Source: an uncultured Alistipes sp. | Lineage (GTDB): Bacteria > Bacteroidota > Bacteroidia > Bacteroidales > Rikenellaceae | Direction of reading: 5' to 3' | DNA: 64,000 bases | NCBI GenBank assembly: GCA_900546065.1 | Contig: URBK01000006.1 | Location: 66,716 to 130,715, forward strand | Shown: one piece after another, positions 8,530 through 17,881 of the stretch | Numbering within the stretch: the first letter of the stretch is position 1 | How the letters are laid out: each line of letters starts with the position of its first letter | Program-made: the position numbers and the translations under genes | The notes under the pieces: generated by a model | Seen by the model: the letters and a program-made list of their open reading frames with translations, nothing else | What the model was told of the DNA's origin: nothing | The model's database searches: none

Positions 8530-8684
8530 TGATTTCGTGAAAATCGACTGCAAATGTAACCATATTTTCCCGTTTGGCAAAAAATCAGGCTAAAAAATCA
8601 CGAACCAACCGCATATCATATTGAATATGCGCATATATGCGTTCAGTGCATACCATTCCCGCCACTCGACAAAAGCTACCACGC

Positions 8685-8812
8685 AAACAACCGTTTCGAC
8701 ATCCTCGTCCGCCATCGTCCGCCAACATAGCCTCTACACAAAACGCATTTGCAGACAACCGTTTCGACATCCTCTTCCACAATTGTCCGCAATCACAGCC
8801 TCCACACAAAAG
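8685..8812. repeat. Two imperfect direct repeats, period 68 bp
   Basis: The string ACAACCGTTTCGACATCCTC begins at 8687 and recurs at 8755 with one change near its end; the similarity then continues as a diverged tract ending in CCTCTACACAAAA / CCTCCACACAAAA. The repeats lie between tRNA-Leu and the beta-galactosidase terminator, in DNA without a supported gene. Confidence 0.75.
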
Positions 8813-8856
8813 CCCCGAACAAACATCCCGTTCCTCTTCCGCACCAACCATAGCAT

Positions 8857-8896
8857 AAAAAAAGCCCCCGCCGACGTCAAAGTGTCAGCAGGGGCC
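8857..8896 (-). terminator. Terminator of the beta-galactosidase gene
   Basis: On the minus strand GGCCCCTGCTGAC pairs with GTCGGCGGGGGC across a short loop and is followed by seven T. It lies 33 bases past the stop at 8929. Confidence 0.8.
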
Positions 8897-8928
8897 ATCT
8901 TGCGCAACGTCACGCCGCCGGGATCCAG

Positions 8929-11900
8929 TTATCGCGGGTCGAGCGTGAAGCCCCACTCATAGCTGCCGTCCGTACGGAGCGTAAAGCGGGCCTCGGGACG
9001 CGAGCCCCAGCTGTCATATCCGCCAACACCCGTCTGCCGGTAGTCGAGGCACACCTCAACGAAGTCATTGATCGAGGTGTCGATATCGTTGGTATGCATC
9101 TGTCGGCGGTCGTTCTGCGTAGCCTTGTCGCCCTCGAAAAAGTTGCGCCACTGGTAATCACGCTTCGTATTCGTAGCAGGGTCATACTCCTCGATCGCAT
9201 TACACAGAACATTGAACTCCATACGGTCGTCGGCGACGATCTCAAGGCCCTTGAAGCGGATCCACTCCGTATCGGTGTGGTGTCCCGTCTCCTGCGGACG
9301 TACGTAGGGATAGTTCTCAGCGACGGCCGTCGTCGTGTAGAGTCCGGGCAGTGTACCGTTATTGCGGTCCCAATAGTTCTCCTCGGGGCCGCGGCCGTAG
9401 TAGCTGAAGCTCTCCATCGCGCGCGGCAGGCGGAAACGCATGCCCAGACGCGGCAGTTCGGGCAGGTTCTCACCCTTGCCGCCCGTATATGTGCTGCGTA
9501 CGTTGACGAAGCCTGCGGCATTGACCGTATATGTCACCTTGAGCGATGCATCGTAAGGCAGTGCGTAAACAACATCTATCACGGCAGCGCCGTTCTCTTC
9601 CGTCGACACATCCGCCTCGGCCTTGAACTCCGTACCGGCCAGACGCCACTCGACACAGCGCTTGTCCTCGCCGTTGCCGAAGTCGTTGTCCGTCGGTGCA
9701 CGCCAGAAGTTGGGGCGCAGGCCGAAGCCGTCGCTCAACAATTCGCGGCCGCCATATTTATAAGAGGTAACATAACCCTTCTTGCGGTCGAAAACGAAGT
9801 TCACCTTGCCGCCAGAGACGGTGATAGCATCATCGGTATTGGTCACCGTCAACGCCTTGCTCATGGCCCAAGCGTATGGAAGGCGCTTTGCACGCTGCAG
9901 CTCGAACGATTCGTGCGCTATGACGAAGTCGGCCGGGATGAGACGCTCCTCGGCCACAGTCACGGCCTCCAGACGCAGCGTATAGGTCTGGTCGGCGCGC
10001 ATCTTGCCCATAGAGGGTACAGGCAGCGCGGCGCGCGACTGCGGCGCTGCGTTCACTGTAAGGTAACCGCTCTTGACCTCACGCCCGTCAGCCAGATAGG
10101 CGTAGCGTATGCGGTAGTTGCTCAGATCCTTGAAATAGAAGCGATTCTCGACCTCATATCCGCCGTCGGTACGGTGGAATGCGATGTCGCTGTATGCATA
10201 CTTTACCTCGGCCATCGCCGGATGCGGACGCCGATCCGCTCCGATGATACCGTTGCAGAGGAAGTTGGCGTCACTCGGAGTCTTCTCGCCGTAGTCGCCA
10301 CCGTAGGCCCAATATTTCACGCCGTTCTCGTCCATCTCGGCAAAGCCCTGATCGATCCAGTCCCAGATGAAGGCACCCTGAAGATTCGGGTACTTGTATA
10401 TGGCCTGCCACTGCAGCCACAGACCTCCGGTCGAGTTACCCATAGCATGTGCATACTCCGACGGCACGACAGGACGGTCCGAACCGTTGCGGCCGATACT
10501 CTCCAGCCAGCTTGCACCCGGGTACTGGGGCACGAACATGTCGCTGTTCCACTCCCACTGTGCGCGCTCGTAGCATATCGGACGGTTCATACGTCCCGCG
10601 CCGTGCTCCTTGGCCGCAATCAGGTCATAGCCCAGATAGAAGTTATATCCGTTTCCGGCCTCGTTGCCAAGCGACCATATAGCCACGCACGGGTAGTTCT
10701 TCAACTGCTCGTACATGTTGTTTATACGGTCAAGGTGGGGAGCGCGCCATGCGGGGTTATTTCCGAGCGTGCCGCCCTTGTTGAGGCTGTAACCCATACC
10801 GTGAGACTCAATATTGGCCTCGCAGTAGACATATATTCCGATCTCGTCGCACAGCTCGTAGAAGCGGCGCGGCTGGGGATAGTGGCTCGTACGCACGGCA
10901 TTGATGTTGTTCTGGCGCATGATCTCCAGATCGTGGCGCAGATCCTCCTCCGAGACGTAGTGACCCGTATATTCGTTATGTTCGTGCACGTTCACGCCCT
11001 TGAACTTGACGGGCTCGCCGTTCACCAGAAGCACAGTATAGTTGCGGCCCGAAGCATCCTTCTCGTCGATCGGCACGATCTCGAAACGGCGGAAACCGAC
11101 ATTGAACGGCACATACTCCTTCGCCGCGCCGCTGCCTATGCTCATCATCAGACGGTAGAGGTTGGGCTCCTCGGCCGACCACTTCTCCACATCGGCAACC
11201 TCTCCCGTAAAGAGCACCTCGTCGCCGCCCTGCGCCTGCCTGCTCCCCGACAGCACCGTCTTGCCTGCGGCGTCGACCAGCTTGTACGCCACCTCGCACG
11301 CCCCGCTGCCCGTGGTCATAACCTTGAGCGAGAAGAGTCCGTCGGTATATGTACCGTCGAGCGTCGAGACAACGTCGAAGTCACGGATCGAGGTCCGGGC
11401 CTGAGCGCTCAGATAGACGTCGCGCTCGATACCGCTGATGCGCCAGAAATCCTGACACTCGAGATACGAACCCGTACTCCAGCGGTATATCTTCAGCACG
11501 AGCGTATTCTCGCCATCCTTCAGATAGTCGTTCAGGCGGAACTGCGCAACGTCCTTCGAGTCCTCGCTGTAACCCACCTCGCGGCCGTTCACATATACAT
11601 ATACGCCCGACTTGGCGCCCGCGATGTTGAGGAAGATATCCTTGTCGACCCACGCCCCGTCCACGGTGAACGTACGGCGGTAAACTCCCACGGGCGTAGC
11701 CTCCGGCAGCTGCGGCGGCTGCGGGTTCACGGGGCTGAACTCGTATGGGTGGTTCACGTAGATGGCCGTACCGTAGCCCTGAAGCTCCCAGTTGCCCGGA
11801 ACCTTGATCTCGTTCCACGACGAATCGTCCGTGGCGGGATCCGTCACCGACGCCGGTACATCCTTGTATGAGTCGTAATAGAGGAATTTCCAGTTGCCGT

Positions 11901-12093
11901 TGAGAAGCTGGTAGTTCTCCGACGACGAGAAGTCGCGCGTCAATGCCTTCTCCTCGCTCGTGTAGGTGACGAATTCGGTGCGGGGAGCCTCGCGGTTCAC
12001 CTCCACCGTCGACACATCCTGCCAATAGGGGGTCTGGCAGAGACCTGCGGCCGAGAATCCGAGCATCACGACCGACATAAGGGTTCTTTTCAT
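8929..12093 (-). CDS. Secreted GH2 beta-galactosidase (1054 aa)
   Basis: This is a full-length LacZ-type enzyme. From the ATG at 12093 it has a signal peptide (MKRTLMSVVMLGFSAAGLCQ), the sugar-binding jelly roll (about 60-215), an Ig-like domain, the TIM barrel, and the C-terminal small-chain domain (about 755-1050). Barrel motifs are GVNVHEHNEYTGHYVSEEDL and AVRTSHYPQPRRFYELCDE, the acid/base Glu in SLGNEAGNG (about residue 476), and the nucleophile Glu in VPSEYAHAMGNSTGG (about 546). The frame stays open to 12213, but the extension would read through the promoter, so 12093 is the start. It shares strand with the GH76 gene upstream but has its own promoter. Terminal beta-linked galactose in host or plant glycans is the likely substrate. 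Confidence 0.93.
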   Translation of the reverse strand: MKRTLMSVVMLGFSAAGLCQTPYWQDVSTVEVNREAPRTEFVTYTSEEKALTRDFSSSENYQLLNGNWKFLYYDSYKDVPASVTDPATDDSSWNEIKVPGNWELQGYGTAIYVNHPYEFSPVNPQPPQLPEATPVGVYRRTFTVDGAWVDKDIFLNIAGAKSGVYVYVNGREVGYSEDSKDVAQFRLNDYLKDGENTLVLKIYRWSTGSYLECQDFWRISGIERDVYLSAQARTSIRDFDVVSTLDGTYTDGLFSLKVMTTGSGACEVAYKLVDAAGKTVLSGSRQAQGGDEVLFTGEVADVEKWSAEEPNLYRLMMSIGSGAAKEYVPFNVGFRRFEIVPIDEKDASGRNYTVLLVNGEPVKFKGVNVHEHNEYTGHYVSEEDLRHDLEIMRQNNINAVRTSHYPQPRRFYELCDEIGIYVYCEANIESHGMGYSLNKGGTLGNNPAWRAPHLDRINNMYEQLKNYPCVAIWSLGNEAGNGYNFYLGYDLIAAKEHGAGRMNRPICYERAQWEWNSDMFVPQYPGASWLESIGRNGSDRPVVPSEYAHAMGNSTGGLWLQWQAIYKYPNLQGAFIWDWIDQGFAEMDENGVKYWAYGGDYGEKTPSDANFLCNGIIGADRRPHPAMAEVKYAYSDIAFHRTDGGYEVENRFYFKDLSNYRIRYAYLADGREVKSGYLTVNAAPQSRAALPVPSMGKMRADQTYTLRLEAVTVAEERLIPADFVIAHESFELQRAKRLPYAWAMSKALTVTNTDDAITVSGGKVNFVFDRKKGYVTSYKYGGRELLSDGFGLRPNFWRAPTDNDFGNGEDKRCVEWRLAGTEFKAEADVSTEENGAAVIDVVYALPYDASLKVTYTVNAAGFVNVRSTYTGGKGENLPELPRLGMRFRLPRAMESFSYYGRGPEENYWDRNNGTLPGLYTTTAVAENYPYVRPQETGHHTDTEWIRFKGLEIVADDRMEFNVLCNAIEEYDPATNTKRDYQWRNFFEGDKATQNDRRQMHTNDIDTSINDFVEVCLDYRQTGVGGYDSWGSRPEARFTLRTDGSYEWGFTLDPR

Positions 12094-12182
12094 AGGTGTA
12101 GTATAGGTTTTCAAATTAAGTTGTCCGTTCCGGCAAGGTGGCCGGACTCGCGCCACGCACCATGCCGCACATGTAACAGATA

Positions 12183-12213
12183 CAAATATAATAACATATC
12201 GGGTGATTTGCAA
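12183..12213 (-). promoter_or_regulatory. Promoter of the beta-galactosidase gene
   Basis: On the minus strand TTG (12211-12213) is followed after exactly 20 bases by TATATTTG (12183-12190). It begins just past the GH76 stop and leaves a leader of roughly 80 bases. Confidence 0.75.
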
Positions 12214-12230
12214 CTCTCCGCGCCCGACAG

Positions 12231-13478
12231 CTACCGACGGTCCGTCGCAAAGAGCAGCATCAGCGCCGGTATGCCCGAAGCCGAATAGCTGTCAACGGTC
12301 TGCCCGCGCTCTACTCTGCGCGCATACTCCCCGCCGCAGATGTCGCGTACAGCGTCACGGTTGGCCCACCCCGCGGCCATGTTATGCCGCAGGAAGGGAA
12401 GGTACTGCCGCTGCCCGCAGTCGTAGACCAGCATGGCCATGTATTGTGCATAGATGGCCGTATAGATACCCTGCTCGATGCCGCTCTCGAAGGGAAGGAT
12501 CCCATCCTTCGACATATCCCGCATGACGTAGTCGGCCGCCAGAAGCGCATTCGTCAGATAACGCCCCTCGCCCGTGGCGCGGTACAACAGAACCGAGGCC
12601 CCGATAAAGGTACCCTGATTGTAGACGTGGCTCTTCCAGTCGGGCTCGCCATCGCCGTGGCGGCTGTCGGCAACACGCCCCGTCGCCGCATCGAATAGAT
12701 TCTCGACACCCCACTCGTATATCTCGCGCCCCATCTCGAAGTAACGCTCGCGCGTATGCGTCACGGGCCGCTCCCCCGCCGGCTCCGTACGCCCCTCGGG
12801 GACACACTCCGCCAGCGTCAACGCCGCCACCGCCGCAGGGAAGTTGATACATGCCATCTTGCCGTCGCCCGGGCGGTTGGGCTCGGGATTGGATATGGGG
12901 TACCACCGCCAGAACATGCCTCCGTCAGTCTCGTCATAAGAGCCCGTATCGCCCACACGCTCCGACCCGTACCATACGCGCGAGAAACTCTGCTCCGAAA
13001 GGCGCAGATACTCCTCATCGCCGAAGGCCGCATAGGCACGCGCCAGCGATATCGTCCACCACATGATGTCGTCATAGATGAACCACCCCGTATTCTCGTT
13101 GTTGTCCTCGAAGTCGAATCCCGCATAGTGCGCCCGCTCGCCCTCGAATATGCGGCGGCAAAGCTCGCGATACTCCCGCGCACGGCGCCGCTCCCCGCAC
13201 CGCCCGGCCAGCGCCGCGGCGTTCATCGCCATGTCCCAATATATCGGCTGGCACCATATAGCCGCCGCCCCGTTGAAGCGGTCGACCGCCGCCGGAACCG
13301 CCGAGTCGCTCTTATAGATATATTTCGCACGGTCGAGATATACCTCATTAAAGGCGTCGTAGGCACGCCACACGTCACGTATGCCGATACGGGCATCCTC
13401 CCCGCCACCGACACCGCTCCATCCCGACACGGGCCAAGCGGCCGCCAACAGCAGCACAAACAAGATTCGTACGTTCAT
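12231..13478 (-). CDS. Secreted GH76 family protein, putative alpha-1,6-mannanase (415 aa)
   Basis: A signal peptide (MNVRILFVLLLAAAWPVSGW) precedes an (alpha/alpha)6 barrel. The paired catalytic aspartates of GH76 are visible in TGWFIYDDIMWWTISLARAY (about residue 138). GGMFWRW and, later, YNQGTFIGASVLLYRATGEGRY are also typical of the family. The length fits a single GH76 domain without extra modules. GH76 enzymes cut alpha-1,6-mannan such as the yeast mannan backbone; here there is no SusC/SusD pair, so it may act on released oligosaccharides. It lies upstream of the beta-galactosidase gene on the same strand. Confidence 0.85.
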   Translation of the reverse strand: MNVRILFVLLLAAAWPVSGWSGVGGGEDARIGIRDVWRAYDAFNEVYLDRAKYIYKSDSAVPAAVDRFNGAAAIWCQPIYWDMAMNAAALAGRCGERRRAREYRELCRRIFEGERAHYAGFDFEDNNENTGWFIYDDIMWWTISLARAYAAFGDEEYLRLSEQSFSRVWYGSERVGDTGSYDETDGGMFWRWYPISNPEPNRPGDGKMACINFPAAVAALTLAECVPEGRTEPAGERPVTHTRERYFEMGREIYEWGVENLFDAATGRVADSRHGDGEPDWKSHVYNQGTFIGASVLLYRATGEGRYLTNALLAADYVMRDMSKDGILPFESGIEQGIYTAIYAQYMAMLVYDCGQRQYLPFLRHNMAAGWANRDAVRDICGGEYARRVERGQTVDSYSASGIPALMLLFATDRR

Positions 13479-13613
13479 ATTCGTATATTTTCAGTTGTTT
13501 CTCAGAGTATTCTTACGATCATGTTTCACGGTACGGCCTTCCGACAATTCGCGCCCCGGCCCTCACTTAACGGACTCCGGCGCGATGCCGCAACGCCTGA
13601 AGCACGCGAATCA

Positions 13614-13621
13614 CAAATGTA
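13614..13621 (-). promoter_or_regulatory. Candidate -7 box for the GH76 gene
   Basis: The minus strand reads TACATTTG, 135 bases before the ATG at 13478. No TTG is seen at the usual 19-20 bp upstream, so this is a partial match. Confidence 0.35.
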
Positions 13622-13786
13622 CGAAATAAAGTCCGAGATCATGTCACAAATCGGTCACACCGGCACCCGACTCTATAATTATACCGCAAAATTGTTCGTT
13701 CCGATGAATAAAAAGTAATATTAGCCAACAAAAATGTTCTATTTGCCTCATAATATTTTTTCTTCCGAAAATAATTTCCATCTTTG

Positions 13787-13957
13787 ACCCATCGGAATCG
13801 GCACGCACGGCAAATGGCCGACTCCGGCATGAAGAATGGCAACAACCCTATTTTACAATCTATTCCCTCTATAATTAGGGCCGTGCACATCTTTAGCGGC
13901 CCGTTTCTTTTGTCTGCCGTAAGGTCGGAAATCCACCTTACGGCTTCTTTTTTACCC
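13787..13957 (+). ncRNA. Candidate small structured RNA
   Basis: A 750-base gap between divergent genes holds a compact set of structures ending in a strong plus-strand terminator (13916-13953), about 280 bases before the next gene. A hairpin GGGCCG/CGGCCC lies at 13878-13902, a stem CGGAATCGGC/GCCGACTCCG near 13791-13827, and GCACGGC near 13802 can pair with GCCGTGC near 13879. A -7-like CATCTTTG (13779-13786) sits at the 5' end with no good -33. No coding sequence fits. The boundaries are estimates, and I do not recognise a named RNA family. Confidence 0.4.
13916..13953 (+). terminator. Intrinsic terminator in the 13.5-14.2 kb gap
   Basis: Arms GCCGTAAGGT and ACCTTACGGC with a 9-base loop are followed by TTCTTTTTT on the plus strand. 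No plus-strand protein gene lies upstream, so it implies an unannotated transcript. Confidence 0.8.
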
Positions 13958-14094
13958 CTGCACCGCCGCCCCGCCGAGTCACGACACACCCCGCATACGC
14001 GCACGCTGGCCCCACCGCGAAAAGTCCCGACGACAGTATGACAATCGCAACGGCGGCAACGGCCCGAAACGGTCTTTTTTTCCTCGCCGCAAAG

Positions 14095-14125
14095 TTGGAT
14101 TTATCGCCAAAAATTCATATTTTCG
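14095..14125 (+). promoter_or_regulatory. Promoter of the DPP-IV-like gene
   Basis: TTG (14095-14097), a 20-base spacer and TATTTTCG (14118-14125; seven of eight matches to TAnnTTTG) lie about 107 bases before the ATG. Confidence 0.5.
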
Positions 14126-14231
14126 CACGGGAATTAGACATTGAACCACGCCGCCGCAAAACCTCGACGAATCGTGTGCGATATATGCCGCAACGGCACT
14201 GTCGGGCGCAGCGGCCCAACCCGAACCAACA

Positions 14232-16391
14232 ATGAAACGACACATCATAACATTCGCTATCATGGCGTTGACCGCAACGATACCGGCCGCGGCTCAGCAG
14301 CCCCAAGGCAAACTCCTCACCATGGAGGAGACCATTCTCAGCCGCGCCCTCTCACCCGCATCATACCCCGTACGGTGGGTCGGACAGAGCGACAGCTACT
14401 CGGTGGTCGAGGGTTCCGACATGATCGCCGTCAATGCCCGCACCGGCAAACGCACGACCCTCATCACGCTCGACGAACTGAACCGTCTGCTCTCGGCCGA
14501 CTTCAAGAGCTTCCCGCCCTACGCCTTCGAGGACGAGAATACGCTCGCGGTAACGGCCAACGGCGTGCGCAGCAGCATCGACCTTCGCCGCCGCAGCATC
14601 ATCGCCTCGAGCCGCGTACCCACGGGGGCCAACCTCACGCGCCAGCCCGGCAAGGGCGGCCGATACGCATACACGCGTGACAACAACCTCTACTACTTCG
14701 ACGGCACGGCCGAACACCCCATAACCTCGTACGAGGACCGCAACATAGTCTGCGGACAGAGCGTCAGCCGCAACGAGTTCGGCATCACGGGCGGCATATT
14801 CTTCGCCCCCGACGCCTCGAAGATAGCCTTCTACCGCAAGGACGAATCGCGCGTTACGGACTTCCCGCTCGTGGACATAACCACCCGTACCGGCACACTG
14901 CGCAACATCAAGTACCCGATGAACGGCATGGCTTCGGAGCATGTCGATCTCGGCATCTACGACATCGCCACCGGCCGCACCGTATATCTCACCGTCACGG
15001 ATTTCGACGAGGAGCGATACCTTACGAACATCACGTGGTCGCCCGACGCCAAGCATATATTCGTGCAGGTGCTCGACCGCCGGCAGAAGAACATGCACCT
15101 CAACATGTACGACGTCGAGACGGGACGTCTGGTAAAGCAGCTGCTCACGGAGCATAACGACCGCTTCGTCGAGCCGCAGCACCCGCTCGTATTCCTGCGC
15201 AACGACCCCACGCGCTTCATCTACACCACCGACAACCGCGACGGATACTACAATCTCTACCTCTGCGACCTCGACGGCGGCATCAAACGCCTCACGGCCA
15301 CCGACGCCGACGTGAAGTACGTCGCGCAGAACGACCGTTACGTATTCTACACCTCGGCCGAGGTCTCGCCCGTGGACAACCACCTCTTCAAGGTGGAGAT
15401 AGCCACCGGCCGTGCGACGCGCCTCACCCCCGCCGAAGGGTGGCACAACGTCTCGGTGAGCCACAGCGGACGATACTTCCTCGATGACTACTCGTCGCTC
15501 AAGGTGCCCCGGGTCGTGGAGCTGCGCTCGACCGACAACCGCATCAAGCGCGAGCTCTTCCGCGCGCCCGACCCCACCGAGGACTATGCATACGCAGACA
15601 TCGAGCTGGGCACTGTGAAGAGCGCCGACGGCAAATACGACAACTACTACCGCCTGATCAAGCCCCTCGGCTTCGACCCCGCAAAAAAATACCCCGTCAT
15701 ACTCTATGTCTACGGCGGCCCCCACTCGCAGATGGTGCGCAACAGCTATCAGGCACAGCTGCGCCGCTGGGAGATGTACATGGCACAGCGCGGATACGTG
15801 GTCTTCGTCATGGACAACCGCGGCACATCGAACCGCGGCGCCGAGTACGAGAAGGCCATACACAAACAGTGCGGGCAGAGCGAAATGCAGGACCAGATGG
15901 CCGGCATGCGCTGGCTCATGTCGCACCCGTGGGTCGACAGCAACCGCATCGGCGTCCACGGCTGGAGCTACGGCGGATACATGACCATATCGCTCATGAC
16001 AAACTACCCCGACGTCTTCAAGGTAGGCGTTGCGGGCGGTCCGGTAATCGACTGGCAGTGGTATGAGGTGATGTACGGCGAACGGTACATGGAGACGCAG
16101 CAGACCAACGCCGACGGATTCGAGAAGGTGAGCCTGCTCAACCGCGCCGCCGACCTTAAGGGCAAGCTGCTAATATGTCAGGGTGCGATGGACGCAACGG
16201 TGGTATGGCAGCACTCACTGAACTTCGTGCGCAAGTGCATCGAGAACAACGTTCAGGTCGACTACTTCCCCTATCCGCTTGCCGAGCACAACGTCTTCGG
16301 CAAGGATGCCGTGCACCTGCACAACAAGATTACCGACTATTTCGAACTGCACCTTAAGCCCATCAAAAGCGACAACGCACAGGCGCAATAA
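14232..16391 (+). CDS. Dipeptidyl peptidase IV-like S9 peptidase (719 aa)
   Basis: After a signal peptide (MKRHIITFAIMALTATIPAAAQ) comes a beta-propeller (about 40-470) with RKDESRVTDFPLVDI, the region that holds the substrate N-terminus in DPP-IV. The C-terminal alpha/beta-hydrolase domain has the nucleophile in HGWSYGGYMTISLM (Ser about 579), the acid in CQGAMDATVVWQHS and the histidine in YPLAEHNVFG. The length suits S9B enzymes, which release X-Pro or X-Ala dipeptides from N-termini in the periplasm. It has its own promoter and a possible terminator hairpin after it. Confidence 0.93.
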   Translation: MKRHIITFAIMALTATIPAAAQQPQGKLLTMEETILSRALSPASYPVRWVGQSDSYSVVEGSDMIAVNARTGKRTTLITLDELNRLLSADFKSFPPYAFEDENTLAVTANGVRSSIDLRRRSIIASSRVPTGANLTRQPGKGGRYAYTRDNNLYYFDGTAEHPITSYEDRNIVCGQSVSRNEFGITGGIFFAPDASKIAFYRKDESRVTDFPLVDITTRTGTLRNIKYPMNGMASEHVDLGIYDIATGRTVYLTVTDFDEERYLTNITWSPDAKHIFVQVLDRRQKNMHLNMYDVETGRLVKQLLTEHNDRFVEPQHPLVFLRNDPTRFIYTTDNRDGYYNLYLCDLDGGIKRLTATDADVKYVAQNDRYVFYTSAEVSPVDNHLFKVEIATGRATRLTPAEGWHNVSVSHSGRYFLDDYSSLKVPRVVELRSTDNRIKRELFRAPDPTEDYAYADIELGTVKSADGKYDNYYRLIKPLGFDPAKKYPVILYVYGGPHSQMVRNSYQAQLRRWEMYMAQRGYVVFVMDNRGTSNRGAEYEKAIHKQCGQSEMQDQMAGMRWLMSHPWVDSNRIGVHGWSYGGYMTISLMTNYPDVFKVGVAGGPVIDWQWYEVMYGERYMETQQTNADGFEKVSLLNRAADLKGKLLICQGAMDATVVWQHSLNFVRKCIENNVQVDYFPYPLAEHNVFGKDAVHLHNKITDYFELHLKPIKSDNAQAQ

Positions 16392-16494
16392 ACCGATGCG
16401 GGCTTACGTTTTATAACGACGCTGTCCAGAGATCGCCACGGCGACATGCGGCCGCGGCAGCAAGGGAATAATAACACTGATTTACAACAATATG

Positions 16495-16537
16495 TGCCGA
16501 GTGCAGCCACGCGCCACGGCATGGCGGCCGCTCGGCA
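16495..16537 (+). terminator. Large hairpin after the peptidase gene
   Basis: TGCCGAG pairs with CTCGGCA and an inner GCCA with TGGC. It is followed by an A-rich rather than T-rich run, so termination is uncertain. Confidence 0.35.
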
Positions 16538-16562
16538 CGGCAAAATAAAAAAGACAGCAAAG

Positions 16563-16593
16563 TTGTACGGATGAAATATTATTCGTAACTTTG
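16563..16593 (+). promoter_or_regulatory. Promoter of tatA-tatC
   Basis: TTG (16563-16565), a 20-base spacer and TAACTTTG (16586-16593) match the Bacteroidota consensus. The ATG of tatA is 64 bases further on. Confidence 0.75.
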
Positions 16594-16657
16594 GAATGAA
16601 AAACGGAGTACGTTTATTTTACTCCATATTTACTCATAACACTAAAAAAGTACCGCT

Positions 16658-16876
16658 ATGGAACAACTTTTCATCGGAGGACTGGGCACGAGCGAAATTC
16701 TGCTTATCGTCGTGGTTCTGCTGCTGCTTTTCGGAGGCAAGAAACTCCCCGAACTGATGCGTGGCGCCGGCCGCGGCATCAAGGAGTTCAAGGATGCCGT
16801 CAACAAGCCTATCGAGGAGGATGACGACAAGCCCGAAGCCAAGAAAACCACAACTACTACCAACACCAAAGAGTAA
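16658..16876 (+). CDS. tatA: Twin-arginine translocase subunit TatA/E (72 aa)
   Basis: One N-terminal hydrophobic helix (SEILLIVVVLLLLFGGKKLPEL, about 12-33) is followed by an amphipathic helix (MRGAGRGIKEFKDAV) and a charged, Thr-rich tail. The FGGKKLPEL hinge is the TatA hallmark. tatC follows after 18 bases and no tatB is present, so this is a minimal TatAC system that moves folded proteins across the inner membrane. Confidence 0.95.
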   Translation: MEQLFIGGLGTSEILLIVVVLLLLFGGKKLPELMRGAGRGIKEFKDAVNKPIEEDDDKPEAKKTTTTTNTKE

Positions 16877-16894
16877 TTTCGGATCGGAATATAT

Positions 16895-17881
16895 ATGAGC
16901 ACTCAAACTGCCAACGACAGCGCGGAGATGACATTCGGGGAACACCTCGATGAACTCCGGAAGATACTTATCCGCGTAGCTTTGGTCTTTGCCCTGCTCT
17001 TCATCGTTCTGTTCACAATGAAGGGAGTGGTGCTGAAGGTGGTATTCGCTCCCATAACGCCGGAATTCCCGACGAACAGGCTCTTTACATGGTTGGCCAC
17101 GGCCATGGGCTCCGACGCCCTGAACATACACCCCGAAAACGTGCAGCTGTTCAACAACAAGATGGCCGGACAGTTCATGCTCCACATCAAGAGCTCCGTC
17201 GTCGGAGCTCTCGTTGTGGCGTTCCCATTCCTGATATGGCAGTTGTGGCTTTTCGTCAAACCCGCACTGCCGCCACATCAGCGCAAGCAGAGCATACGTT
17301 ATGTCCTCGAGACGCCAATATGGTTCATTCTCGGACTGCTGTTCGGTTACTACGTCATAGCGCCGCTGGCCATTAACTTCCTCGGAAACTACTCCGTAAG
17401 CGAAGAGATAAGCAACATCATCGACGTAGGATCGTACATGAGTACCGTCCTCGGCGTAACCTTTGCCGCAGCCCTCGCATTCCAGCTGCCGCTGCTCATA
17501 CGTCTGCTCGCGACAATAGGCCTGATCACCTCCGAGTCGATGCGTCAGTACCGCAAGGTTGCCGTCGTGGCGCTGCTCGTATTCGCTGCCATAATAACAC
17601 CGCCCGACGTGGTGAGTCAGATACTCATATTCGTACCCTGCTACGCCCTCTACGAGTACGGCATAACGATAGCCAAGCACATAGAGGCCCGCAAGGAGAA
17701 GGAGGAGGCCGAATATCTCGCCATGCAGGCAGCCGAAGCTGAGGCCAAGGCTAAAGCCGAGGCCGAACAACAGGCCGAAGCCGCAAAGCAAGCGAATGTA
17801 GAAGCCGAAGCCGACACGGAAGTCGAGACCGTCGCAGATAATACAGCCGAAGCCGACACGGACAAGGCCGACAAGAACTGA
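16895..17881 (+). CDS. tatC: Sec-independent translocase TatC with long charged tail (328 aa)
   Basis: The protein begins with FGEHLDELRKILIRVALVFA, the TatC N-terminal signature, and has about six membrane helices to residue 265; FPFLIWQLWLFVKPAL and FQLPLLIRLLATIGLIT are characteristic. A tail of about 60 residues rich in Ala, Glu and Lys (EAEAKAKAEAEQQAEAAKQ) follows and resembles a coiled coil or low-complexity segment; standard TatC ends near residue 260. With tatA it would export twin-arginine proteins; the gene set 2 kb downstream includes a Tat-like signal with one arginine missing. Confidence 0.93.
   Translation: MSTQTANDSAEMTFGEHLDELRKILIRVALVFALLFIVLFTMKGVVLKVVFAPITPEFPTNRLFTWLATAMGSDALNIHPENVQLFNNKMAGQFMLHIKSSVVGALVVAFPFLIWQLWLFVKPALPPHQRKQSIRYVLETPIWFILGLLFGYYVIAPLAINFLGNYSVSEEISNIIDVGSYMSTVLGVTFAAALAFQLPLLIRLLATIGLITSESMRQYRKVAVVALLVFAAIITPPDVVSQILIFVPCYALYEYGITIAKHIEARKEKEEAEYLAMQAAEAEAKAKAEAEQQAEAAKQANVEAEADTEVETVADNTAEADTDKADKN

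Noticed and set aside
8585..8851. Cys/Gly-rich 88-codon minus-strand ORF
   Set aside because: It is produced by the 68-bp direct repeats and has no start signal or similarity that I recognise.
9094..11871. 925-codon plus-strand ORF
   Set aside because: It is antisense to the GH2 beta-galactosidase, whose full set of catalytic motifs is on the minus strand.
13787..13957. 6S RNA or another named RNA for the 13.8 kb structured region
   Set aside because: I could not build the long bubble structure of 6S RNA from it by eye; I keep only the neutral call of candidate RNA.
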